The notes under the pieces were generated by a model. It saw only the letters and a list, made by a program, of their open reading frames with translations, did no database searches and was not told where the DNA came from. The position numbers and the translations under genes are program-made. Below are positions 25,937-35,226 of a DNA stretch of 64,000 bases, one piece after another. The stretch is from Flavobacteriales bacterium (GTDB lineage: Bacteria; Bacteroidota; Bacteroidia; Flavobacteriales_E; Vicingaceae). The stretch covers positions 1 through 64,000 of the forward strand of contig JABAZP010000014.1 of assembly GCA_018608405.1 (NCBI GenBank). Reading direction: 5' to 3'. Each line of letters begins with the position of its first letter. The stretch's first letter is position 1.

Positions 25937-27226
25937 TTATGCGGTTTGAGTGATTTGCGATTGAAAGTGTTTTTTAATCTCAGGAAAATTGTTCTCATAA
26001 AATTCTGGCTCAAAATTGGCATCTTCTAAATTTTTGAGCACTTCTTCAATTTTAGTTTCGTTTTTAATCCAATAATCTAACACCTTGTGCCGAAGTCGAA
26101 TTCCGAAGACGTTTGCAGCTAAGAAAGAGCTGTCGGTTTTGTTATAAATTAATTTGAGGCATTTCTTTCCATTTGCATGTTCCCAATACAAAATGGCTTC
26201 ATTTTCTTTTGGCTCCGCCCAAACCCAACCGTAAGTCTGGTATTCTATGTCGAAAAACTTAGCCGAATTAAACCAAACACCTGGCTGGTATGCCGTTTTG
26301 TTGTTGCAGATGGTTTGTGCAACCGTTTCGCCCATCATTTTTCCGGTGTACCATACTTGTTCTAAGTTTCTTCTACCAGTTGGATGCTCGTGAAATTCTG
26401 CGCAATCTCCAATAGAGTAAATGTTTGGAATGTTCGTTTCTAAAAATTCATTTACCAAAACACCTCTGTTCAAAGCAATGGAACTGCTCTTCAAAAAATC
26501 TACTTTGGGTCCTACACCGGCAGTTAAACCAACAAACTGACAACTAATTTTATCACCATTTTTAGTTCGAATGGCTTTCACTCTTCCATTTTCATCCGGT
26601 AAAATTTCGTCTAGTTCTGTTTCAAACCGCAAGTCAACTTGATGAGATTTTATATGTTTTGAAACCAACTCTCCTTCTTCTTTCGGTAGAACATTTCCCC
26701 AAAACCGGCTTTCACGAACCAAGAACGTCACTTTTATGCTCCTGGAGAGCAGCATTTCCGCCATTTCAATGCCAATTAAGCCTCCACCAACAATAACGGC
26801 TCGCTCGCAGTTCACAGAGTTTTTCTCCATTAGCTCCAAATCTTGCCATGAGTACAAACCTTGAACCCCTTCTAAGTCTTGGCCTTTCCACCCAAACTTG
26901 TTGGGCTTAGAACCACATGCAATAACTAACACATCAAAAGGCATTTCTTCGCCAGATTGAAAATGAAGTTTTTTCCCTTCCGCATCGACTTTCGGTACAT
27001 AACCCATTTTTAAATCAATTCTGTTTTTGATCCAAAAATGATCTTCATAAGGTTTTATGTTTTCGTATTTCATGTGTCCCATGTATACATACATCAATGC
27101 CGTTCGAGAGAAAAAATGCTCAGTTTCTGCTGAAATTATGGTGATTTTATGATCAGAAAGTTTCCGAATATGCCGCGCAGCAGTTACACCCGAAATTCCG
27201 TTTCCAATAATGGCAATGTGTTTCAT
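25937..27226 (-). CDS. NAD(P)/FAD-dependent oxidoreductase
   Basis: A 429-residue flavoprotein of the pyridine nucleotide-disulfide oxidoreductase type. The FAD-binding GNGISGVTAARHI begins at residue 8, the second nucleotide-binding site is VIVGGGLIGIEMAEML near residue 145, and IYSIGDCAEF near 290 is the C-terminal FAD contact. No redox CxxC is seen, so it is closer to ferredoxin/rubredoxin or nitrite-reductase-type reductases than to thiol enzymes. It has its own promoter and is followed at three bases by the iron-sulfur membrane protein. Confidence 0.88.
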   Translation of the reverse strand: MKHIAIIGNGISGVTAARHIRKLSDHKITIISAETEHFFSRTALMYVYMGHMKYENIKPYEDHFWIKNRIDLKMGYVPKVDAEGKKLHFQSGEEMPFDVLVIACGSKPNKFGWKGQDLEGVQGLYSWQDLELMEKNSVNCERAVIVGGGLIGIEMAEMLLSRSIKVTFLVRESRFWGNVLPKEEGELVSKHIKSHQVDLRFETELDEILPDENGRVKAIRTKNGDKISCQFVGLTAGVGPKVDFLKSSSIALNRGVLVNEFLETNIPNIYSIGDCAEFHEHPTGRRNLEQVWYTGKMMGETVAQTICNNKTAYQPGVWFNSAKFFDIEYQTYGWVWAEPKENEAILYWEHANGKKCLKLIYNKTDSSFLAANVFGIRLRHKVLDYWIKNETKIEEVLKNLEDANFEPEFYENNFPEIKKHFQSQITQTA

Positions 27227-27242
27227 AGTTTATGTTGGTAGG

Positions 27243-27250
27243 CAAATGTA
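27243..27250 (-). promoter_or_regulatory. Promoter -7 element before the FAD oxidoreductase
   Basis: TACATTTG on the minus strand is an exact TAnnTTTG match, ending 16 bases before the ATG at 27226. It lies outside the insertion sequence and so appears undamaged. Confidence 0.55.
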
Positions 27251-27312
27251 AAACTTCAGTTAACTGCTAGATGTCTAAGATAGGACAAATCACATTGCTA
27301 CTGTATTATGTT

Positions 27313-28594
27313 CGTTAAGATACATGCGTTACACTAATTATTGATAAAGTTTAATTGATGTTTCATTCTCTTTTCTTGATTTTTCATCCACGAATCCTAA
27401 AAATACGCTTCTGTAATATATCTCCCAAATGCCATTTCCCTTGTTTCTTAGACCTACATATTTTCCCTTTAAAGATACGGTTAAGTAGACCCAAAATTTG
27501 GAGCCCCACCTTAGGGCTCCGTTTTGGGTTACGACTTGAACCTTCATGTCTGAATCGTAATCAAAATCGCGTATTTTTTCAGGAAAAGGGCGAGTAGAAT
27601 AGGTGTGTATTTCTCCCGGAGTTTTCATCTCTAAAGCTTCATGTGGTCGCTCATGATTATACTCCTTTATAAACCTATTTAAACTCCTTTGTTGAGCCTT
27701 TAAATCGTATGCCGAAGGTCTAGCGCAAGCAGCTTTTAAATCACGGTGCATTCGCTCATGTCTTCCATTTTGATCCGGTCGCCCTGGGTCAGAATATACC
27801 GGCATAATTCCGAGGTCAATTAACCAATAAGATAGCTTAGTAAAACGATTTTGAGACTGAGCGGAACCAAACGGACTTCCATTATCGGTATGCAATTGTT
27901 GTGGAATGCCATATATTCTGAAAATCCTTGTCAGCTCTGTCTTTACGTTCTTTGTGTTTTCATGATAATGTCCTTTTGCAGAGAATATGTATCTACTTTT
28001 TGAATCGGCAACTGTGAGTGTATGGCAGTACTTTTTATTACCCATATAGAACTTTCCTTTATAGTCTGCACTCCAAATTTCATTACACTTTTTAGGGTCA
28101 AAAATTGGGTTGATAGGTTGGATTCTTTTGTGCCTCTTTTGAGGTTTAACTAAGCCATTTTTCTTTAAAATATTGTGCACAGTTACCACTGAAGGAACGT
28201 CTTCCTCAAGATGATTTTTAAACAATAGAATTCTGATTTTTTTAGCTCCCCAAAGCGGCTTTTTTTCTTTCCAATTGAGGATGTTTTTTACTACTTCATC
28301 TGAAGTTTGACTTGGATGACTTTTAGGCGTTTTTGTCCGTTCAATTAATCCTTCAAGTCCAAATTTTTCAAACCGATCTATCATTCGATAGGCAGTTGTT
28401 CTTGAAATTTCAAACGATTTACAAAGTTCTGTGATGGTTTGTTTTTGAGTTCGCCACGCACTGATAAATTCTACTTTCTGTTCCATAGTTGTTTTTACTT
28501 TACAAGGCATGATAATTTGATTTTTTCATCAAATTACCCATCCTAAAAGTGTAAACTATGTTCCTTTAACTTTGTAACTTATGTTTGTTTAACG
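27313..28594 (-). mobile_element. IS481-type insertion sequence
   Basis: About 1.28 kb carrying one transposase gene. Imperfect inverted ends are visible: CGTTAA plus ACATGCGTTACA (27313-27333) against the complement of TGTAACTTATGT plus TTAACG (28573-28594), with spacing of three and four bases inside. The exact outer ends and any target-site duplication could not be fixed by eye. It lies between a promoter region and the 3' end of the next gene, so it breaks no gene that I can see. Confidence 0.7.
27338..28510 (-). CDS. IS481-family DDE transposase
   Basis: A 390-residue transposase. The N-terminus is a helix-turn-helix region (TITELCKSFEISRTTAYRMI). The rve-type catalytic core has WSADYKGKF (Asp149), LHTDNGSPF (Asp209) and GRHERMHRDLKAA (Glu252), a full DDE set in the form usual for IS481, with PGRPDQNGRHERMH. 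A C-terminal region follows to residue 390. The frame is intact, so the element could still be active. The ATG eight residues downstream (MEQKVEF) is an alternative start. Confidence 0.93.
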   Translation of the reverse strand: MPCKVKTTMEQKVEFISAWRTQKQTITELCKSFEISRTTAYRMIDRFEKFGLEGLIERTKTPKSHPSQTSDEVVKNILNWKEKKPLWGAKKIRILLFKNHLEEDVPSVVTVHNILKKNGLVKPQKRHKRIQPINPIFDPKKCNEIWSADYKGKFYMGNKKYCHTLTVADSKSRYIFSAKGHYHENTKNVKTELTRIFRIYGIPQQLHTDNGSPFGSAQSQNRFTKLSYWLIDLGIMPVYSDPGRPDQNGRHERMHRDLKAACARPSAYDLKAQQRSLNRFIKEYNHERPHEALEMKTPGEIHTYSTRPFPEKIRDFDYDSDMKVQVVTQNGALRWGSKFWVYLTVSLKGKYVGLRNKGNGIWEIYYRSVFLGFVDEKSRKENETSIKLYQ

Positions 28595-28665
28595 CACCTT
28601 ATTTTGAACAACTTGTTAATTATCAACTGTTAGTTATTTTTGGAAAAGATAAGACAATCAATAGT

Positions 28666-31092
28666 CTACAGACTAAACGTTGCCGTTAACTTCAGTGCAG
28701 CATTGTCAATGAACTCCTCTTTCGCATAAGCTCCATAACGGTAATATGCCCCAACTCCAACTCCTAAATACATGCCTTCATAAACGTATTTCATTCGGTA
28801 GAGGCTGTTAAATTGAATTCCCGATTCTAAAAAACCTTTTTCAGGAACGCTAAAGTCAAAGTTCGTGTGGGACGCCCTGTTTTGCAGGCTTCCTAACCCA
28901 AAAGAACTAACGAGTAACAATTCTGGTTTAAATTTGGGTTTGTTAACGAGTAAACTCCCAAAGTTGTGGCGGAAAAAGAGGCTCATTTGTCGGTCGGCAA
29001 AGAACTCGTTGGGAGCCATGGTTTCAAAACTATTTTTGGACGCTACCCGAACATCCTCATCAAAAATTCCTTTAAGGCTATAAAGGGCTGTTAAGGGAAT
29101 GGCAGTACTAATATATCCGAAGTCTGCTTGCAAAGAAGTTATCCCAGCATTTCTCAGGGTGAATTTCTTGGAAAAGCTAAGGTCTACTTTATCGTATTCA
29201 AAATCTCCATCTAACTCCGCTAAACCTTTCGTGTATTTAAAGTTGATTACAGGGCTTTTTGTTTCTAAAGGTATCGTAACGCCTAACATTTCTCCAAATT
29301 TTTCATTGAATGAAAACCTAAAATTGACGCCAACTTCAGTAGCAGAGAAAGAAGACATTGGTTCTCCATTAGCGCCAATAAACTCATACGTTGAATTTAT
29401 ATCCCGTCGTTGTTGGTTCCCGAAAAAGGTAAAATGAAAATCTCGAAAAGCTCTAAACGAAATACTTCCTTCCCATTTTTCCTGTGTATCGTATTGGTCG
29501 TTAATAAAGTTCTGAAATTCACCACCCGAAATTAGCATGCCACTTGTTTTAAAAAAGTTGGCTCTACCCACAGCGATTAAATCGTTTGAATAGGAAAATT
29601 TGGTTTCAAATTGTCGGTTGCTTTTTGGTATCCAACGAATGTGTGACCCGTATTTCCAAGCTTTATCTTTAAAACCATACCCACCAAAAGCAGCTATGCG
29701 AATGGGACCAAATAAACTCTCTCCAGTTTCAACGCCAGCTCCCAATCGTACATTTTCATATTGATTAAATTTTAGAAACTTGTCTAACAATAAATTAAAT
29801 TTCCCGACAGGTATGTAGCCGTTTACTAAACCTTTAGTGAAGAAAACCATTCGGTCTAAATTCTCTTCTTCTCCAATGCTATCAATATACTGATAGGTTA
29901 AAAGTTCCTTTTTCGTCAGCGGAATCTCGCGGAGCTCTTTCCACTCTGGCTCTCCTTTAGGAATAATTTCATCATCCATTTTTAACGCTAGGTTGCCAAT
30001 TTCCTTCTCTTCTATTTTTGGCTGCAAGCTAATGTCTCTCAAATAGGTTTTGCCTTTGCCCATTACACTAAAGTCATCTTCCGCTGTAGAGGCAAATAAA
30101 ATGTCAATGTGCAGTTGGGTCGGAAACCATTGGGTATTCTCAATTAATTCATATCGCTGTTGAACTTTTACCGGAAAACCTGTAGTATCGTGCTGTTTAG
30201 AAACAAAATTTTCCACCGCAAAACCATTTGTATTAATGGACATTACCCCTTGTAGTGCTTTAAAATTCTTGCCTTTTCTAGGACGGAAAGAGATGATATA
30301 ACTTGTATCTGTTTGATGAAAAATAGTGTCTTCTAAGAGAAATAAATACTTACTTGTACTTCCTTTACTGATGGGGCTGAGGTAATTAATTCCATAAATT
30401 ATGATATAATCTTGATACAAAGAAAAGGATTGTAACTGCGTAGCAAGCAAACTAAAAAAAGGAGTTTTTAAACCTGAAATTCTCGATTCAGTAACTATCT
30501 CATACGATTTAGTTGGAGGGTAGTGATTTCGTTTAAAAACTGACTCCATAATGAAGCTGACTTTTGAGTCCGGAAAGCTGTCAATATTTTCTTGTTGAAC
30601 GCTTTTGACGGTAACGGAGTCCAATTTACTTTTGGAGTTGGTGTCCATAGGAGTGGTAAACACCATCTTGTTGTATGATTCGTAATAAAATGGTGAAGAA
30701 AGTTCTGGGTTGTTTTTCTTTCTATTTTCAATTGCATTTTTTACAATACGGTGTGAAGGGTTTTCTCCGGGTAAAACTTCCACTTCATCAATGCTGTAAC
30801 TGCTCTCTTTTAGTGAAACGACATAATTTTGCCTTTTTAGCTGCTCAAAGCTAATGACTTTACTTTCATACCCGATGGAACTAAAGCGCAGTTGGTTTGC
30901 ATTAAAGCCAGAACTAAATTTATAGAATCCATCTATATCGGAGGCAATTCCTGTTTTACTTTCTTGAAACAAGATGGTGGCAAAGGCAATACCTTCCTTG
31001 GTTTTACTATCAATAACTTGTCCTTCAATAAAGCCTTGGCTAAAAACGGGAATTTGTGCGAATAAGAAGAGTATTAATAAAATAGGCCTCAA
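28666..31092 (-). CDS. DUF5686-type outer-membrane protein with carboxypeptidase-regulatory-like domain
   Basis: An 808-residue exported protein. From a TTG at 31092 it begins MRPILLILFLFAQIPVFSQ, a clean signal peptide, followed by a carboxypeptidase-regulatory-like beta-sandwich (GFIEGQVIDSKTKEGIAFAT, DIDGFYKF, LRFSSIGYESK), a middle region, and a C-terminal barrel ending in LKLTATFSL. A longer start at 31155 would overlap the upstream lipoprotein gene by 58 bases and hide the signal peptide, so the TTG, five bases after that gene's stop, is preferred. The order of domains fits Bacteroidota proteins of the DUF5686 family; the role is not known. Confidence 0.82.
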   Translation of the reverse strand: MRPILLILFLFAQIPVFSQGFIEGQVIDSKTKEGIAFATILFQESKTGIASDIDGFYKFSSGFNANQLRFSSIGYESKVISFEQLKRQNYVVSLKESSYSIDEVEVLPGENPSHRIVKNAIENRKKNNPELSSPFYYESYNKMVFTTPMDTNSKSKLDSVTVKSVQQENIDSFPDSKVSFIMESVFKRNHYPPTKSYEIVTESRISGLKTPFFSLLATQLQSFSLYQDYIIIYGINYLSPISKGSTSKYLFLLEDTIFHQTDTSYIISFRPRKGKNFKALQGVMSINTNGFAVENFVSKQHDTTGFPVKVQQRYELIENTQWFPTQLHIDILFASTAEDDFSVMGKGKTYLRDISLQPKIEEKEIGNLALKMDDEIIPKGEPEWKELREIPLTKKELLTYQYIDSIGEEENLDRMVFFTKGLVNGYIPVGKFNLLLDKFLKFNQYENVRLGAGVETGESLFGPIRIAAFGGYGFKDKAWKYGSHIRWIPKSNRQFETKFSYSNDLIAVGRANFFKTSGMLISGGEFQNFINDQYDTQEKWEGSISFRAFRDFHFTFFGNQQRRDINSTYEFIGANGEPMSSFSATEVGVNFRFSFNEKFGEMLGVTIPLETKSPVINFKYTKGLAELDGDFEYDKVDLSFSKKFTLRNAGITSLQADFGYISTAIPLTALYSLKGIFDEDVRVASKNSFETMAPNEFFADRQMSLFFRHNFGSLLVNKPKFKPELLLVSSFGLGSLQNRASHTNFDFSVPEKGFLESGIQFNSLYRMKYVYEGMYLGVGVGAYYRYGAYAKEEFIDNAALKLTATFSL

Positions 31093-31097
31093 GGAAG

Positions 31098-31682
31098 TTA
31101 TTTTGTCAACTCTTCGGATACTACCGGTGCAGTTTCTGTATTTTCTTCTTCCCAATTGGAAATCGAAATACCTCTAGAGGTAAAAGAAATACCTTGTCGA
31201 TTTTGTGTGGAAATCATCACGGCTTCAAATAGCGGAGTAACCCGCTTGCTTTTTGCTGCCCAAATTATGATGAAGTTCGCTCCTGTACCTCCGCTTATGT
31301 CTTCTTCTTCAATTACATATTCAATTGATTGCATTGGTTTTAGTTCGATGGGTTTTTCTGCAAAGTTTTTGTCTAGTTCGCCTGCAGAATTATAATAATC
31401 CACTTCTGATATGTAGAGTGAATGCTTGAAACTTGTATTTCGTAAGCTTAAAGTAGCTGTTAGATTGATTTGAATGTTGGTAGTTTGAGTGTAAATGTCA
31501 GAGTAAATGGGAACGTAGGTGGTGTCAAAATGAATCAAATCTGTCGGCATACTTTCTAAAGCACTAACCTGTATAGTGGCTTCTTTATCTTCTTTTGGAA
31601 TAACTTTAGAATTGTCGTTCATGCATGAAAACAAGAAGGAAGAGAAAAACAACACAAACAATGTTTTGGATAAATATTTCAT
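31098..31682 (-). CDS. DUF3124-family lipoprotein
   Basis: A 194-residue lipoprotein with signal MKYLSKTLFVLFFSSFLFSC (Cys20). The mature part matches my memory of the DUF3124 pattern: YVPIYSDIY, TATLSLRNTSFKHSLYISEVDYYNSAG and EYVIEEEDISGGTGANFIIIW. Function is unknown. It is the first gene of a two-gene transcript with the DUF5686-type barrel. Confidence 0.8.
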   Translation of the reverse strand: MKYLSKTLFVLFFSSFLFSCMNDNSKVIPKEDKEATIQVSALESMPTDLIHFDTTYVPIYSDIYTQTTNIQINLTATLSLRNTSFKHSLYISEVDYYNSAGELDKNFAEKPIELKPMQSIEYVIEEEDISGGTGANFIIIWAAKSKRVTPLFEAVMISTQNRQGISFTSRGISISNWEEENTETAPVVSEELTK

Positions 31683-31987
31683 ATCAATAATTTATAATAC
31701 CTAACTTATAGTATTTAAAAATACGCAGATTAAGTTACTTTTTCTAAGGTCTTAATTAAATTTAAAGTTAGAATTGATGCTTAACCTTTGCTTGACCCGG
31801 GGGCTGTATCTTGTTTTGAATCGAGTTAAAACACTTTTGTCATTATTAATTGGTTTAACGAATTCTTTTCAATGTGATGAACTTTTTCTGTACTGGAGTC
31901 AGGTATTCGATTTGATTATTGCACATTCAACTCAACATTATCGATTACTTTTGCTTGGTGAAAATTTACGTAAACGATAGTATTCAA
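31683..31987. other. Divergent intergenic region before the radical SAM gene
   Basis: The only signal with clear support is the promoter element at 31946-31953. A 68-codon frame (31774-31980, plus strand) has no coding character and runs across that promoter, so it is not called. A near-match promoter TATTTTTA for the lipoprotein gene lies on the minus strand around 31718. Confidence 0.5.
31946..31953 (+). promoter_or_regulatory. Promoter -7 element before the radical SAM gene
   Basis: TACTTTTG, an exact TAnnTTTG match, lies 34 bases before the ATG at 31988. Since it sits inside the extended frame from 31919, it decides for the later start. A TTG at 31919-31921 could be the -33 element, at a rather long spacing of 24. 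Confidence 0.55.
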
Positions 31988-32980
31988 ATGCTGAAAAAGG
32001 CTTCATTTAGAAGGCTAAATAATGCGCTAAAAGTTTACGGAAGTTATTATCAATCCAAATGGAGTGGCAGGCCGAAGCAAAAAGGTTTGCCGATGGCGAT
32101 TGCCATTGAACCAACAACTGCTTGTAATTTAGGTTGTCCAGAATGTCCAAGTGGACTAAAGCAGTTTACCCGGCCAACAGGAAACTTGAAAGAAGACCTT
32201 TACAAAAAGGTAATTGATCAAATTTGGAGAGAGACGTTTTATCTTACCTTTTACTTTCAAGGCGAGCCGTATATCAACCCAAAGTTTTTGGACATGGTAA
32301 AGTATGCCTCTGAACGGAAAATGTACACTACCACTTCAACAAATGCTCACTTTTTAACTCCAGAGAATGCAGTAAAAACTGTTGAATCAGGGTTAAGTCG
32401 ATTGATTATTTCTATTGATGGAACAACACAAGAAACCTACGAAGACTATCGAATAGGAGGGACTCTAGAGAAAGTGTTGGAAGGCACGAAGAATATCGTG
32501 GCAGCCAAAAAGAGACTGAAATCTAAAACACCACATGTAATTTTTCAGTTTTTGGTGGTAAAACCCAACGAACATCAAATTGATGAGGTGTATCAGTTGG
32601 CCAAAGAATACGGGGTAGATGAGGTAAAGTTAAAAACGGCTCAAGTCTACGATTATGAAAATGGGAATGAATTGATTCCTGAAAACGATAAATACTCTCG
32701 ATATAAAAAATTGGCCAACGGGAAATATGAAATTAAAAACTCGCTAGAAAACAACTGTTGGAAGCTGTGGCACTCTTGCGTGATTACTTGGGACGGTAAA
32801 GTGATTCCTTGTTGTTTTGATAAAGATGCCAATCATCGACTTGGTGAACTTGCAAATGAAGATTTTAAGAGAATTTGGTTTAGCAAAAGCTACAATGGTT
32901 TTCGGAAGCAGCTATTTAAAGGCAGAGAGAATATAGATATCTGCAAAAATTGTTCTGAAGGAACAAAAGTTTGGGCATAG
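31988..32980 (+). CDS. Radical SAM/SPASM domain protein
   Basis: A 330-residue protein. The radical SAM cluster motif is TACNLGCPECPSG with Cys46, Cys50 and Cys53 (CxxxCxxC). GEPYINP (the glycine-rich SAM-binding strand) and SRLIISIDGTTQETYEDYR follow. The C-terminus has a SPASM-type Cys set: NNCWKLWHSC, VIPCCFDKD and ICKNC, for additional [4Fe-4S] clusters. Such enzymes modify peptides, sugars or cofactors; no peptide substrate gene is seen next to it, so the reaction is not assigned. The M50-type protease gene is convergent with it, 14 bases away. Confidence 0.88.
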   Translation: MLKKASFRRLNNALKVYGSYYQSKWSGRPKQKGLPMAIAIEPTTACNLGCPECPSGLKQFTRPTGNLKEDLYKKVIDQIWRETFYLTFYFQGEPYINPKFLDMVKYASERKMYTTTSTNAHFLTPENAVKTVESGLSRLIISIDGTTQETYEDYRIGGTLEKVLEGTKNIVAAKKRLKSKTPHVIFQFLVVKPNEHQIDEVYQLAKEYGVDEVKLKTAQVYDYENGNELIPENDKYSRYKKLANGKYEIKNSLENNCWKLWHSCVITWDGKVIPCCFDKDANHRLGELANEDFKRIWFSKSYNGFRKQLFKGRENIDICKNCSEGTKVWA

Positions 32981-32994
32981 GTCAGGCTTGGTTG

Positions 32995-33576
32995 TTAAGT
33001 TAATACCCAAGAGCAATAACCAATACTACATCCGATTGCCTCACTTATTAGAAACAAGACTCTAGAACCCCTTTCAACGGTTTTGGTTAAGATGTACAAG
33101 CAAATGGCTCCGGTCGTAATAAATAAGACAATATTAAAATACTGAGAATCTAAACCCAAAAAAAGCGGGACTTTATATTCATCCGAATTTGAAACGCCAT
33201 GTGTAAAAATTAGATTTGCGGCAATTAGAACCTCCCGACTAATAAAATAAGCCAACAATATTTTAAATATAGATTTAATAGAAAAGGAGATGGTTGAAAT
33301 TTTTTCAAAAGACTTTCTTGAAATAAGGATTATTCCAATTACACTTATTGAGAGCGTTGAAACCGGACCGGCTAGAGTTACTAGAAAAGAAGCGAGTTCT
33401 TCATTATTTGCGAACTTATAATGAAAGTGGGTGACGGACGCCTTGTGCAATTCTACCGAATTATAGTAGTGGTTAGCGACAAGATAATGTCCTAATTCAT
33501 GAAGAATTGTGCCTACCGGAACAATCAAGACGAAAGCTATTGTGAGCGTGTAAAAGAACTTTAAACTGTCCTTCAT
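32995..33576 (-). CDS. M50-type membrane metalloprotease-like protein
   Basis: A 193-residue membrane protein. The first helix holds TILHELGHYLVANH, an HExxH zinc motif (His26, Glu27, His30), as in site-2-type (M50) proteases. The usual second motif (NxxPxxxLDG) is not obvious; LFLGLDSQY near residue 140 could be a degenerate form, so activity is uncertain. Four or five helices follow. It lies nine bases after nadE on the same strand and may be cotranscribed. Confidence 0.7.
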   Translation of the reverse strand: MKDSLKFFYTLTIAFVLIVPVGTILHELGHYLVANHYYNSVELHKASVTHFHYKFANNEELASFLVTLAGPVSTLSISVIGIILISRKSFEKISTISFSIKSIFKILLAYFISREVLIAANLIFTHGVSNSDEYKVPLFLGLDSQYFNIVLFITTGAICLYILTKTVERGSRVLFLISEAIGCSIGYCSWVLT

Positions 33577-33585
33577 GGATCAATA

Positions 33586-35214
33586 TTAACTCAAATATTT
33601 TCCAACAATAGGCATTCTTCTTCCCATTCCGAATGCTTTAGAAGAAACGCGAAGTATCGGCGGAGTTTGATGTCGCTTATATTCGTTGATATTAACCATT
33701 TTCAGGATTCGTTTAACAAGTGCTTCGTCGAAACCCTTCTCTATCAAATTAGCCGGGCTTTGCCGATTTTCTATGTACTCAAAAAGAATCGTGTCCAAAA
33801 CATCATAATCTGGTAAAGAGTCTGAATCAAATTGATCTGGTCTTAATTCTGCAGAAGGAGGCTTGGTAATGATGTTATCGGGAATAATTTCAATATCACG
33901 ATTAATAAAACGGCACAAATCAAACACTTCAGTTTTGTAAACGTCCCCGATAACGGAAAGCCCACCGGCCATATCACCGTAAAGAGTTCCATAGCCAACT
34001 GCCAATTCACTTTTATTCGAAGTGTTCAGCAGTATAGACCCAAATTTGTTGGTTTGAGCCATGAGTAAGGTCCCTCGTATTCTAGACTGAATGTTTTCCT
34101 CTGCAATTCCAAATTCGGTGCCTTTGAATAAATCAGTTAGTTCTTTGTCGAATGATTTATAAATTTTTTCAATCTCAATGGTATAGTAGTCGCAACCTAA
34201 GTTTTCGCAAAGCGCTACAGAGTCAGAAATGCTGTGATCTGAAGAAAACTGAGAAGGCATGAGAATAGGAAATACATTCTTTTTGCCCAAGGCTTTCACA
34301 GCAAGGGCAAGTGTTAAGGCAGAGTCAATTCCACCGCTTAAGCCCAAGGTAGCGGTTTTGAAATTTAACTTTCTGAAGTAGTCTTTAATTCCTAAAACAA
34401 GAGCAGCTTCTAACTTTTCGTATTTAGACAAGGCTGAAATCTTTTCTTCTGACTTTAAATTTTTTGAGTCAAAAATGGAAAAATACTCTTCGAAGAAAGG
34501 TAGTTGAGAAATAAGATTACCATTTTGATCGTAAACGCATGAGCCTCCATCAAAAATTAATTCTGTTTGCGCACCTATATGGTTGACGTAGAAAACCGGC
34601 AAATTATATTTGTCGGTATTCCATTTCAATACTTCTTCTCTATGGTTCGTTTGGCTTACTGCAAATGGCGAAGCAGCAATGTTGATGATAAAGTCTGGCG
34701 ACTCTTCAATTAACCTTTCCATTGGAGAGTTAGGATAGAGTTCTTTCCCATCAATGTTCCACAAGTCTTCACAAATGGTTAAGGCAATTTTTTCTCCCAA
34801 ATAATCAATGCATTGCACTTCATCGGCTCGTTCAAAATAACGGTATTCATCAAACACATCATACGTTGGTAAGAGTTGTTTATGGTGCTTTGAACTAATA
34901 TTACCTTCGCTCAAAAAAAATGCAGTATTAAATAACTTTTTACCGCTTTTTAGAGTATTCCAAGAAGGTCCACCAATAATTGCAGCAATACCTACACACT
35001 CTTTTGCAATTCGCTCGATAGATTGAAGGCAGAGTAAAATAAAATTATCAAACTCTAAAAAATCTCTAGGAGGATAACCGCAAACCGCTAATTCAGAAAA
35101 AACAACTAAGTCAACATTTTCAGCTTTAGCCTTTTGAAGGTTAGACAAAATCTTTGTTTCATTGGCTTCAAAGTTTCCAATGTGATAATTTAGCTGAGCT
35201 AGCGCTATTTTCAT
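33586..35214 (-). CDS. nadE: Glutamine-dependent NAD+ synthetase
   Basis: A 542-residue two-domain enzyme that makes NAD+ from deamido-NAD+, ATP and glutamine. The N-terminal nitrilase-like amidase domain has the triad Glu41 (FSELAVCGYPPRD), Lys112 (KHHKQLLPTYDVFDEYRYF) and Cys148 (LTICEDLWN). The C-terminal synthetase domain has the P-loop LGLSGGIDSALTLALAV near residue 290, with GYGTLYGDMAGGLSVIGDVYKTEV and KPPSAELRPDQ. The neighbourhood nadE next to gldB-gldC is known from Flavobacterium. Confidence 0.97.
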   Translation of the reverse strand: MKIALAQLNYHIGNFEANETKILSNLQKAKAENVDLVVFSELAVCGYPPRDFLEFDNFILLCLQSIERIAKECVGIAAIIGGPSWNTLKSGKKLFNTAFFLSEGNISSKHHKQLLPTYDVFDEYRYFERADEVQCIDYLGEKIALTICEDLWNIDGKELYPNSPMERLIEESPDFIINIAASPFAVSQTNHREEVLKWNTDKYNLPVFYVNHIGAQTELIFDGGSCVYDQNGNLISQLPFFEEYFSIFDSKNLKSEEKISALSKYEKLEAALVLGIKDYFRKLNFKTATLGLSGGIDSALTLALAVKALGKKNVFPILMPSQFSSDHSISDSVALCENLGCDYYTIEIEKIYKSFDKELTDLFKGTEFGIAEENIQSRIRGTLLMAQTNKFGSILLNTSNKSELAVGYGTLYGDMAGGLSVIGDVYKTEVFDLCRFINRDIEIIPDNIITKPPSAELRPDQFDSDSLPDYDVLDTILFEYIENRQSPANLIEKGFDEALVKRILKMVNINEYKRHQTPPILRVSSKAFGMGRRMPIVGKYLS

Positions 35215-35226
35215 GAGAAGAGAACC

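Noticed and set aside
31774-31980. 68-codon plus-strand frame before the radical SAM gene
   Set aside because: No coding character or homologue known to me, and it runs over the promoter element at 31946-31953.
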